A DNA stretch of 8,647 nt, taken from NCBI GenBank assembly GCA_964647355.1, contig CAZYGK010000130.1, forward strand, positions 1 to 8,647, written 5' to 3'. Below, piece after piece: positions 1 to 6,900 of this stretch. Numbering within the stretch: position 1 is the stretch's first letter; each line of letters starts with the position of its first letter. The notes under the pieces were generated by a model. The model was not told where the DNA came from, made no database searches, and worked only from the letters and a program-made list of their open reading frames with translations. This DNA comes from SZUA-430 sp964647355. Its GTDB lineage: Bacteria; Pseudomonadota; Alphaproteobacteria; Micropepsales; Micropepsaceae. A program made the translations under genes and the position numbers.

Positions 1-167
1 TGGTCGAGCGCTTCGTTGCGACCGCGCGCGGCGTCGATGAAGACCTTCAGGTTCGACCGCGCTTGGTCCTGGCCGATGAATTCGGCGAGCGTCAACGGGC
101 GGAGCGAGGCTTCGCCCGTGTCGTCGTCGCGCGTTTCGGGTGTGATGAGGCGATTGGGTTTGGTCAT
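1..167 (-). CDS. ruvB: RuvB, Holliday junction branch migration ATPase (N-terminal 55 codons, cut by window edge)
   Basis: RuvB is the hexameric AAA+ motor that, bound to RuvA, drives branch migration of Holliday junctions in the cytoplasm. Only the first 55 complete codons are present. They show the family's N-terminal signature: RPLTLAEFIGQDQARSNL at residues 23-40, then KVFIDAARGRNEALD just before the Walker A region, which lies outside the window. The ATG at 165-167 fits the usual RuvB length before this motif. It is preceded by only a weak Shine-Dalgarno-like AGCGG. The gene is co-oriented with ruvC and ruvA but separated from ruvA by a 205-bp gap filled by a palindromic element, so it may be expressed partly independently. 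Identification is firm; nothing can be said of the ATPase core. Confidence 0.95.
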   Translation of the reverse strand, partial: MTKPNRLITPETRDDDTGEASLRPLTLAEFIGQDQARSNLKVFIDAARGRNEALD

Positions 168-183
168 GGCGCAATCCGCTACA

Positions 184-364
184 ACACTGTCATCCCGGAC
201 GCTAGCGAAGCTCGATCGCGCGAGCGATCGTAGCGTAGCTTGCGAGCCGGGACCCAGGAGAATTGTACCGATGCGTTGTGTGCTGCACCCCTGGGTCCCG
301 GATAGCGAGGCTCGCAAGAGCGTTGCTTCGCAACGCGCTCGCCTAACTTCCGGGATGACAGTGT
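184..364. repeat. 181-bp symmetric palindromic element (paired REP-like units) between ruvA and ruvB
   Basis: The ends are a perfect 16-bp inverted repeat: ACACTGTCATCCCGGA at 184-199 and its reverse complement at 349-364. An inner perfect 12-bp inverted repeat, CCGGGACCCAGG, lies at 247-258 and 290-301. This divides the element into two 75-base arms (184-258 and 290-364) around a 31-base centre (259-289). Each arm has its own hairpin: CGATCGC/GCGATCG at 213-219 and 224-230 in the left arm, GCGTTGC/GCAACGC at 320-326 and 330-336 in the right. Arm ends are conserved while arm middles differ in sequence but keep a stem. This fits a head-to-head pair of REP-like units, or a small non-autonomous element. 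The TCATCCCGG...CCGGGACCCAG pattern resembles intergenic repeats I recall from alphaproteobacteria; copy number was not checked. It sits directly after the ruvA stop and could affect read-through into ruvB. Confidence 0.85.
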
Positions 365-372
365 GTGTTGCA

Positions 373-990
373 TCACGCCGCGCTCGACAAGGCGCGGAGG
401 CCTTCGCGGATCATCGCTTGGAGCGGGAGTTCTTTGCCTTCGCGCGCGACCACCGTCGCGATCGCTTGGCTGGCTTGGGCTTGGCTGTAGCCTAGGTTCA
501 CCAACGCCGAGACGGCTTCGGCGGCGGCGCCGGCGGGGCGGCTTAGAGCCACGACCTCGCCCTTCGCGACGTGGAGAGGCGCGGAGATGCTGGCCGCTTT
601 GTCTTTCAACTCCGCCGTGATGCGGGCTGCGAGCTTTGGGCCGACGCCTTGGGCTCTCCCGACGGCAGCTTTGTCTTCGAAGGCCACCGCGCGGGCGAGG
701 TCGGTAACGGTGAGCGTGCTCAGGATCGAGAGCGCCACTTTGGCGCCGACGCCTTGGACGGTTTGCATGAGGCGGAACCACTCGCGCTCTTCACTGGTCG
801 TAAAGCCGAAGAGTTTGATCGCGTCTTCGCGCATCTGGGTTTCGACGAAGAGCGTGGCGCGTTGGCCGGCTTGCGGCAAGTTCGAGAGGACGCGCGCGGC
901 GCAGTGCACGACGTAGCCAACGCCGCCCACATCGATGACCGCGAAGTCGGTGCCGATTTCGTCGACGATGCCGGTGAGTTTTCCGATCAT
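373..990 (-). CDS. ruvA: RuvA, Holliday junction DNA-binding subunit
   Basis: RuvA forms tetramers that hold the four-way junction open and load RuvB. The 205-residue product has the family's usual length and three domains. The N-terminal OB-fold begins MIGKLTGIVDEIG and contains the acidic-pin residues E55 and D56 in REDAIKLFGF, the same numbers as in E. coli. A helix-hairpin-helix domain carries GVGAKVALSIL (about 80-90) and GVGPKLAARITAELK (about 115-129). A C-terminal RuvB-contacting helical domain starts near residue 156 (AAEAVSALVNLGYSQAQASQAI region). The ATG at 988-990 is backed by a strong Shine-Dalgarno sequence (AGGAGGGG on the minus strand at 992-999). The gap to ruvC is 10 bp, so the two are certainly one transcript. 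Confidence 0.98.
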   Translation of the reverse strand: MIGKLTGIVDEIGTDFAVIDVGGVGYVVHCAARVLSNLPQAGQRATLFVETQMREDAIKLFGFTTSEEREWFRLMQTVQGVGAKVALSILSTLTVTDLARAVAFEDKAAVGRAQGVGPKLAARITAELKDKAASISAPLHVAKGEVVALSRPAGAAAEAVSALVNLGYSQAQASQAIATVVAREGKELPLQAMIREGLRALSSAA

Positions 991-991
991 G

Positions 992-999
992 TCCCCTCC
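992..999 (-). promoter_or_regulatory. Strong ribosome binding site of ruvA
   Basis: On the minus strand the ruvC-ruvA gap reads AGGAGGGG followed by a one-base spacer and the ruvA ATG; the AGGAG core lies four bases before the ATG. It is close to a consensus anti-16S match and supports the ruvA start. The ruvC stop (TAA, 1001-1003) lies immediately upstream, so termination and reinitiation are probably coupled. Confidence 0.7.
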
Positions 1000-1000
1000 T

Positions 1001-1525
1001 TTATCTTGCGCGGGCGAGCATCGCCTCTATCCGGTCGCTGCTCTCGGACATGTGGGCGTGGGTGATGGCAATCGCTAGCGCGTCGGCGGCGTCTGGCGTC
1101 TTGGCGTTCGATTGCGGCAGCAGGATTTTCACCATCGCGTGCACCTGGTCTTTGTCGGCGTGGCCGACGCCGACCACCGACTTCTTCACTTGGTTCGGCG
1201 CATATTCGGCGACCGTGAGGCCGGCGCGGGCCGGGACCAGTAGCGCGATCGCGCGGGCTTGGCCCAATTTCAGCGTCGAGACCGGGTCCTTGTTGACGAA
1301 CGTGTTTTCGACCGCGGCGACTTCCGGCTTCAAGCGCTCGATGACGGTGGCGAGGCCTTCGTGCAGCGCCACGAGGCGGTCGGCCAGCGCCATTTCGCTG
1401 TCCGAGGTGACGACGCCGCATTCGACGAATTTCAGCCTGGTGCCGTCACGCTCGATCACGCCCCAACCGGTGCGGCGGAGCCCCGGATCCAGACCTAAGA
1501 TGCGGACGGCTTGGGGGAGCGTCAT
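1001..1525 (-). CDS. ruvC: RuvC, Holliday junction resolvase
   Basis: RuvC is the dimeric endonuclease that cuts Holliday junctions in the RuvABC resolvasome. The 174-residue product matches the family length. All four acidic active-site residues are visible: D13 in ILGLDPG, E73 in AAVENTF, and D145 and D148 in TPDAADALAIAITHAH, corresponding to D7, E66, D138 and D141 of E. coli. The family motif LKLGQARA is at about 85-92 and the YAPNQVKK(S)V segment at 108-117. The start ATG at 1523-1525 follows a short AAGG Shine-Dalgarno (1532-1535). It is the first gene of ruvC-ruvA-ruvB and is divergent from the small secreted protein gene at 1644. A LexA-like site lies just upstream. Confidence 0.97.
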   Translation of the reverse strand: MTLPQAVRILGLDPGLRRTGWGVIERDGTRLKFVECGVVTSDSEMALADRLVALHEGLATVIERLKPEVAAVENTFVNKDPVSTLKLGQARAIALLVPARAGLTVAEYAPNQVKKSVVGVGHADKDQVHAMVKILLPQSNAKTPDAADALAIAITHAHMSESSDRIEAMLARAR

Positions 1526-1535
1526 CGGCAGCCTT

Positions 1536-1550
1536 GTACACTAAATGTTC
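1536..1550. promoter_or_regulatory. Possible LexA (SOS) operator before ruvC, one mismatch
   Basis: The plus strand reads GTAC-N7-GTTC at 1536-1539 and 1547-1550; read from ruvC this is GAAC-N7-GTAC. The known alphaproteobacterial LexA box is the direct repeat GTTC-N7-GTTC, so this site has the right spacing and one mismatch in one half. It lies 11-25 bases upstream of the ruvC ATG, next to the Shine-Dalgarno AAGG. A weak -10-like TATGGT lies upstream on the minus strand (1558-1563). SOS control of ruv genes is established in several bacteria. The position is sensible, but with one mismatch the match could be chance. Confidence 0.4.
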
Positions 1551-1643
1551 CACACAGACCATAGCCGATTCGGTGACGGCTGTTGCTGACGTTTGGTGCA
1601 CAGTGCGTCCAGAATCCTTCGCGCTTCAACAACGAGGAAACTC

Positions 1644-2087
1644 ATGCGCCAACTCATTGCCGCTGCCGCACTGGTCGCTGCCGCCGCGCCGGTCACCGCT
1701 GCGGAGGTTCGCGATTGCGATTTCGCGGCGAGCCTGCAGACGCTGGTCGAGCCCTGGGAGAAGAACATCCGCAGCTACTACAACGGCCAAGTTCGCGTTG
1801 CGCTCGTCGATACGTGGGGCGAGCCCGCGTGCTGCAGCACGCATCTGCTGATCATGATCCCGAGCCGCGACGAGCCCGCCGAGGGGCGCGTGTGCAAGGT
1901 CGTGGGCGACAAGGGCACGAACGGCTATCAGGACATCGCGATCGACAGGATCAAGACGAGTTACGATGCGAAGCGCGGGCTTTTGATCTCGTTTCCGTAC
2001 AAGCGCTACATCGACGGCGTGAAGTTCACGCCCGGCGTCGGGCGCGTGCGGGTGAACCTGCAGCAGGCAACGGTCACGGTCGAGTAG
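1644..2087 (+). CDS. Small secreted protein with four cysteines, first of a tandem paralog pair (function unknown)
   Basis: The 147-residue product begins with a clear Sec signal peptide: MRQ, an alanine-rich hydrophobic run, and likely cleavage near VTAA/EV at residue 20. The mature part of about 127 residues has four cysteines (C25 in EVRDCD, adjacent C63-C64 in GEPACCSTHLLI, C84 in GRVCKVVGD), suggesting disulfide bonds in the periplasm or outside. Other marks are EPWE near residue 37, YDAKRGLLISFPYKRY and a GVGRVRVN segment near the end, which looks like a small beta-rich fold. I recognise no family. The ATG at 1644 was chosen over an in-frame upstream start at 1593 because GAGGAA (1634-1639) precedes it and the signal peptide starts cleanly there. 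It is divergent from ruvC and followed after 22 bp by a paralog. Confidence 0.85.
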   Translation: MRQLIAAAALVAAAAPVTAAEVRDCDFAASLQTLVEPWEKNIRSYYNGQVRVALVDTWGEPACCSTHLLIMIPSRDEPAEGRVCKVVGDKGTNGYQDIAIDRIKTSYDAKRGLLISFPYKRYIDGVKFTPGVGRVRVNLQQATVTVE

Positions 2088-2095
2088 CTCATCTC

Positions 2096-2100
2096 AGGAG
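2096..2100 (+). promoter_or_regulatory. Shine-Dalgarno AGGAG that decides the start of the second paralog
   Basis: AGGAG ends at 2100. An ATG at 2101 directly abuts it with no spacer, while the in-frame ATG at 2110 has an ideal 9-base spacer and begins a signal peptide matching the first paralog. The start at 2110 is therefore preferred. Confidence 0.65.
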
Positions 2101-2109
2101 ATGCATTCC

Positions 2110-2565
2110 ATGCGCTCTATTGCTGCCGCGGCATTGCTCGCTTCCGCTTCCCTGCCCGCCCTCGCGACCGAGGTGCGGCCTTGCGACTATGCGGCCCACG
2201 TTCAATCCATCGCCGAGCCGTGGGAGCGCAATACGCGCGGCTTCTACAATAACGCCGTGCGCGTGGCGCTGCTCGATACGGGCGGCGAGCCGGTGTGCTG
2301 CAGCCAGCATTTGCTGATCCTGCTGCCGGACCGCGCGGGGCACATCCCCGGCATGGACGAGGGGCGGCTTTGCCGCGTCGTCGGCGACCGCGAGGGGATG
2401 GGGTATCTGTCCATCGACTTCCAGCGGCTGCGCACGCGCTACGACGCCGGGCGCGGGCTCTTGATCGAGTTTCCGTACCGGCAATACGGCGACGGCCTCT
2501 ACCACCGGCAAGGCGTCGCGCGGGTGCGGGTGAACATCGAGCGCGGGCTGGTGACGCCGGAGTAG
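2110..2565 (+). CDS. Small secreted protein with four cysteines, second of the tandem paralog pair (function unknown)
   Basis: The 151-residue product (start at 2110) has a signal peptide cleaved near ALAT at residue 20. Its mature domain is more than half identical by eye to the preceding gene product. Shared elements in order are EVR-x-CD, EPWE-x-N, VRVAL-x-DT-x-GEP-x-CCS-x-HLLI, EGR-x-C-x-VVGD, YDA-x-RGLLI-x-FPY and a terminal RVRVN. C25, C63 and C64 have identical numbers in both proteins; C88 matches C84 after a four-residue insertion before EGR. The pair is a tandem duplication, probably one transcript given the 22-bp spacing. No known family or active site was recognised. The gene converges on the membrane protein gene at 2569 with only three bases between the stop codons. 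Confidence 0.85.
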   Translation: MRSIAAAALLASASLPALATEVRPCDYAAHVQSIAEPWERNTRGFYNNAVRVALLDTGGEPVCCSQHLLILLPDRAGHIPGMDEGRLCRVVGDREGMGYLSIDFQRLRTRYDAGRGLLIEFPYRQYGDGLYHRQGVARVRVNIERGLVTPE

Positions 2566-2568
2566 GCG

Positions 2569-3129
2569 TCAGCGCGCGCGTCTGCGGCGGAATTCATGAC
2601 GCGCCGTTAGCGCAAGAGCCAGCGTCGCCGGCGCGAAGAAGGCGATCAGCCAATAGAATACTTGGTTGTCGGCACGCCAGGCGCGGGCGACGTCGTCGAA
2701 GCTGCGGATTTCGACGCCGCCGATGTTGAGCGCATAGACCGTCGTGTTCAAGGGCGAACCCTCAGCGAACGTGCGGGCGTCAACGAGCACCGTCGCCGGT
2801 CCACCTTTGCGTAGAGCTGTCGCGACGTCGCGAAACTTCCTTGCCTTTGCCGGGTATTCGAGGACGTTCGCGTGCGGTTCGAGACGGAACTCGATGTCGT
2901 AGCGGTTGACGCGGATGAGGCGGATGGTGCCGGCAATTTCGCGGAGGTTGGCTCGTTCGGGCAGTGCGTAGTTTGCGCCTTGGGCTGCAAAGAAGGCGAA
3001 CGCTGCGGCGAGCAAAGCGGCCACCGTTGCCGCCACGGCGAGCACGCGCCAATCCTGCGGCACGATCTTGAGCCAAACGCCTTCGTAGAGTCTCGTCCAG
3101 CGCGACAGTTGCGCGGGGGGCTCCGTCAC
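2569..3129 (-). CDS. Two-helix membrane protein, unknown function, overlapping yebC
   Basis: The 186-residue product has two hydrophobic helices, about residues 27-49 (WRVLAVAATVAALL...) and 156-175 (QVFYWLIAFFAPATLALAL). They enclose a soluble middle part of about 105 residues, rich in alternating hydrophobic residues and possibly a small beta barrel. The C-terminus RRRRAR indicates a cytoplasmic tail, so the middle domain should face the periplasm. The start is GTG at 3127-3129, sharing the four bases GTGA with the yebC stop. No other in-frame start is near, so it is probably translationally coupled to yebC. I do not recognise the family. The stop lies three bases from the stop of the converging secreted protein gene. 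Confidence 0.75.
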   Translation of the reverse strand: MTEPPAQLSRWTRLYEGVWLKIVPQDWRVLAVAATVAALLAAAFAFFAAQGANYALPERANLREIAGTIRLIRVNRYDIEFRLEPHANVLEYPAKARKFRDVATALRKGGPATVLVDARTFAEGSPLNTTVYALNIGGVEIRSFDDVARAWRADNQVFYWLIAFFAPATLALALTARHEFRRRRAR

Positions 3130-3866
3130 GCGGTCAGCTTCGCCATCGTGGCGTCGGACATCTCGAAGTTCGCGTAGACGGTTTGGACGTCGTCGTGGTC
3201 GTCCAGCGCGTCGATCAGTTTGATCAGAGCTTCGGCCGTTTCGCCTTCAACGGGGACGCCGGTTTGCGGGCGCCAGATGAACTTTGCCATCGAGGGGGGG
3301 CCGTATTTCTTTTCGAGCGCGCGCGAGACTTCGTTCAGATCCTCCATCTTGCAGAACAGGTCGTGCGTTTGGTCGGAGGTTTGGCAGTCGTCGGCACCGG
3401 CTTCGATGGCCGCGTCGAGCATCGCTTCGGCGTTTGCGACGCTTGCCGGGTATTGGATCTGGCCGAGGCGGTCGAACATATAGGCGACGGTTTCGCCGGC
3501 TTGGCCGCCGTGCTTGGCGAACAGCGAGCGTACGTCGCCTGCGGTGCGGTTGCGGTTATCGGTCAAGGCTTCGACGATGATCGCGACGCCGCCGGGGCCG
3601 CGGCCCTCGTAACGGACCTCATCGTAGTTCTCCGTGTCGGGGCCGGAAGCCTTCTTGATCGCACGCTCGATGTTGTCCTTCGGCATGCTCTCCTTGCGCG
3701 CCGCGATGATGGCCGCGCGCAGTTTCGGGTTCTTGTCGGGGTCCGGCAGACCGCCTTTCGCCGCGACCGTGATTTCGCGCGCGAGTTTGGAAAACAGCTT
3801 CGAGCGCTTCGCATCCTGCGCGCCCTTGCGGAACATGATGTTCTTGAACTGACTATGGCCGGCCAT
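3126..3866 (-). CDS. yebC: YebC/PmpR-family (TACO1-like) translation or regulatory factor
   Basis: The 246-residue product has the family's usual length and diagnostic segments: MAGHSQFKNIMFRKGAQDAK at the N-terminus, KLFSKLAREITVAAK (23-37), NPKLRAAIIAAR (46-57), SMPKDNIERAIKKASG (60-75), YEGRGPGGVAIIVEALTDN (86-104), and a terminal DHDDVQTVYANFEM (223-236). Members have been described as DNA-binding regulators (PmpR), as the mitochondrial translational activator TACO1, and more recently as factors helping ribosomes through proline-rich stretches. It acts in the cytoplasm. The start at 3864-3866 fits the MAGHS signature and has a weak AAGAG (3875-3879) upstream; an in-frame extension to 4010 would run through the palindrome and is rejected. 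The stop overlaps the start of the downstream membrane protein gene. Confidence 0.96.
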   Translation of the reverse strand: MAGHSQFKNIMFRKGAQDAKRSKLFSKLAREITVAAKGGLPDPDKNPKLRAAIIAARKESMPKDNIERAIKKASGPDTENYDEVRYEGRGPGGVAIIVEALTDNRNRTAGDVRSLFAKHGGQAGETVAYMFDRLGQIQYPASVANAEAMLDAAIEAGADDCQTSDQTHDLFCKMEDLNEVSRALEKKYGPPSMAKFIWRPQTGVPVEGETAEALIKLIDALDDHDDVQTVYANFEMSDATMAKLTA

Positions 3867-3930
3867 TGGGTGTGCTCTTGGGGAATTTCGGGCGGTGATA
3901 AAGCGCAAAGGCCGGGCGCGAGGCAAGTCC

Positions 3931-3990
3931 CCTGGGGCCGCCGGTGTCTTGCCCGGCCCGAAAGTACCGGCTGGAAACCGGCGCCCCAGG
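3931..3990. repeat. Palindromic element between the large cytochrome gene and yebC, possible terminator
   Basis: CCTGGGGCCGCCGGT at 3931-3945 pairs with ACCGGCGCCCCAGG at 3977-3990, giving a GC-rich stem of 14 pairs with one bulged base around a 31-base interior. It begins a few bases after the stop of the large minus-strand gene (3997). There is no T-tract, so it would not be a classic intrinsic terminator, but it may stabilise or end that transcript. The inner GCCGGTTTCCAGCCGG-type sequence (minus strand) resembles short dispersed palindromes I recall from other genomes; copy number here is unknown. The rest of 3867-3996 contains only the yebC leader. Confidence 0.7.
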
Positions 3991-3996
3991 AAGACT

Positions 3997-6900
3997 CTAG
4001 CGTACCACAAACCTCCGCGTTTCGCTTTCGGTGACGGTGCCGTTTTCGTCTTCGACGGCGACTTTCCAGAAGTAGACTTTGCCTGCGTCGAGACGGTTGA
4101 CGGTGAGTTGGACAGTCGTTCCGTTGCGGTGGATGTTCAGGAGTTGAATGCCCGACAGGATCGCCACGCCGAGCGCGAGGAGCAAGATCAGCAGGTAGCG
4201 TGTGCCTGTTGCGATCAAAAGGATCAGGGACAGGAGCAGCGCCACCGCCGCGGCGACGGCGTAGCCGAACCAAGCGGCGTGCGATAGCGACCAACCGCGG
4301 TCGGTAATCACGCAGGTGTTGAAGTCGTAGGCGGTGCTAGCGCTCCACACGCAGTGGCGGTAGGTGAGTTTGCCGCCACCGGATGACGGGGTTTGCGTCC
4401 AGGCGAAGGCGGCGTTGACTGCCGGTACGACGGCGTTGTTCGCGGGTGCGCGGAGTTGCGGCTTACGCGGCATCTTCAGCGAGGCGAGCTTCTGCGTGAG
4501 CAAATACGTCTCGGCGAACACAGGTGCGCCAGTCACCATGACGTCGGCGACGCAGTTCTTGCGGCGTTGCGCGTTCGGGAGCGCGGCGCAGAGGCGCTCG
4601 GCTTCAGCGCGCGGCGTTGGTGTTGGCACGGGAGCGTCGGCCATCACGCCCGGCATTGGCGGGGCGACACATTGCGCGGCGCCTTCGGCAGGCCAGCGCT
4701 CGAGCGTGAAGGCGCGGGTGTTCAGTCCGGCTTCGTAGTCGAACAGCGAGGATTCGTCGCTGACACGCCAGGCACTTGCGAATTTGCGGTAGAGCGCGTC
4801 GAAGCGCGCGGCGAGAGCGGCGGGCCGGGCGCCAAGTTGCGCACCGTTCGGCAGCGCGGGCAACCAATTGCCGGGAGCGATCGCGCCCATCACGCCCTGG
4901 ACGGCGCGGGCATGGCGCACGTCGATGTTCATGAACGCGATTTGGTGCGGATCCCAGTAGCCCGGCGTGATGACGATCGAGGTGCCGCCGGGATACTGGA
5001 CTTGGATGCCGCCGGGCGCCGACGTCGGGAGGACGCGGCCGCCGGAGGAGAGCGGGTGCTCGCCGAGATCAACCGGCTTGCCATCGATGCGCAGGACGAG
5101 TTTGCGCCTCTGGTTAGCGGCGGCGAAGTTGGTTTGGCGGAGTTCGGGTTGGTACGTGACGCGGTTCGTGCCGACGCGGAGGGCGACGGCGCTGTTCACA
5201 CTAACGCACGCAGTCAAGCCCGTGTTGCCTTCGGTGATCGGGGCTGCGGTCGTCACCGGCGATTGGCGGACCTGAAGTTCCATGTCTTCGTCGCGCAGCA
5301 TCGTGAACTCGCCGACGGCTTGGAAGTCGTAGTGCTTGCCGTCGACCGTTTTGATGTGCGGGTCGCCCTCGGTGTTCGGCGCACCGCCGACGATCCAGCG
5401 GCTGATCGCCAGAATGTCGGTCTTGCTGAGCGGCGGGCCGCCACAGGGCATCAGGCCTTCCGGGCAGCGTTCGTCGGCGACGTCGGGCGAGGTGGGGTGA
5501 TCCGGCGTGATGTAGGGCTGGCCGGGGTTGTAGGGATGCGCAAGGACGCCATTGTCGGTGATGCGCTGGTAGAGCCAGCTTGTCGCCGGATCGATGCCGC
5601 TGCCGACAGCGCATTCGGGTTCGGACGGCGCGCACGCCGGTGTGGCGAGCCGGTCGCGTGCGTTGCGGAGCGAGCGCCATAGGCGCCGTTCGCCAGGAGC
5701 CGGCGTTTCGTTCTCAGACAAATCCAAGGGCACAGCGACGCCGCCGTAGTTGCGGTACGGCGGATAGCCGAGGCCGCCGTGGCACTCGATACAGCTTTTG
5801 TTGAAGATGCGTTGGATGTCGGTGTAGGTCGGCGTTGCGATCGCCGAGGGCAACGCGGCGAACGTCGTGTCGACCATAGGCATCACAAGCGGGCAGACAT
5901 CGGCCACCCCCGGCGGTATGCCGAGACTTTCGCGAAGACTGCCGGCGCCGTTCGATCCGAGTGCGCGGACGACGCCAAGGAGCGACCCCGAAAACGTGTA
6001 GGTACGTGAGCGTCCGCGGGTGCTTGTCGACCATTTGTCCACGGAGACGCCGAGCGGCTCGAGGAAGTAGCGAAACAACGCTATGCGCCCGGCGATGATG
6101 TCGCGATTGTCTTCGCGATCGACGATGACGCCACCCATCACGGTTTGATCGGCACCGGTGCGGTCGATCGGGCGGCGGAAGATTTCCTGGCGCAGCCTGC
6201 GCAAGCTAGTGTCGAGCCCCCCAGAGCCGCCTGCGACGCCTGACGTGGCGCCGCCATGCTCTTGGATCATGCCGTTGATGGGCTCAGGAGCGGGCGGTCC
6301 CATCGTGGGACCCAATTCGTCAAACACATAGGGATCAGCCGTGCGATCGAGCGTGAGCTTTTGGATGTCGACCTTGCGCAACGGCAAGCTGTTCTGGCGG
6401 CGGCGCGTGTCGTCGTAAAGTTGGTCGAAGGTCAGACCGTTGCGCTCGTCGAAGAACGCCAGTACGGCCGGCGAGAGTGCCGGGTTGATGCTTTGCACGG
6501 ACGCGATGTCGGCGCCGCCGGTCATCGTAATGCAGTCGGCTGCAATCGCGACGGTGAGGGCGCGCACGTCAACGGGAACGTTTCCCGTCGCATAACGATG
6601 GGTCTTCACCTCGTCGATGACGCGTAGCGTGTTCGGCGCCAGAATTTCCGTGCCGTCGTCGAGGAAGGATGGGTCGTGCAGATTGGACAGGAAATTGACG
6701 CCGCGGCCTGCGTCGCTTCGCGGACGTGTCGAGTGATGCAAGGTGACAAAGTCAGAATAGACGATCGGCGGCGGGGCGGGCGGCACCGTCGGATTTCGGA
6801 GCGCGGGCGTGCCGCTGGTTCCCATGCGCCTGTCGAACGCGTAGGCGACATCGACGCCGCTGCCGGTCGGTTGCGGCTCTGCCGCCACGGCTGAGCCCGG

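Noticed and set aside
29..49. Lipoprotein signal for the large protein, considered because of a cysteine in its signal peptide (protein encoded near 8121)
   Set aside because: The residue before the cysteine is leucine (AALC), which does not fit a lipobox, and a standard cleavage site (THA/D) follows. The coordinates given here are residue numbers of the extended frame.
184..364. CRISPR array or tRNA-like gene in the ruvA-ruvB gap
   Set aside because: The repeats are inverted, not direct, with no regular spacers, and no tRNA cloverleaf landmarks such as a T-loop GTTCGA are present.
1593..1643. 17-codon extension of the first secreted paralog
   Set aside because: The ATG at 1644 has a GAGGAA ribosome site and starts the signal peptide in register with the second paralog.
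3867..4010. 48-codon N-terminal extension of yebC
   Set aside because: It runs through the palindromic element and lies before the conserved MAGHS start of the family.
4393..5682. 429-codon plus-strand open frame opposite the large gene
   Set aside because: It is antisense to the cytochrome/VWD coding sequence, its translation is Arg/Gly/Ala-rich with no recognisable domain, and such long shadow frames are expected in GC-rich coding DNA.
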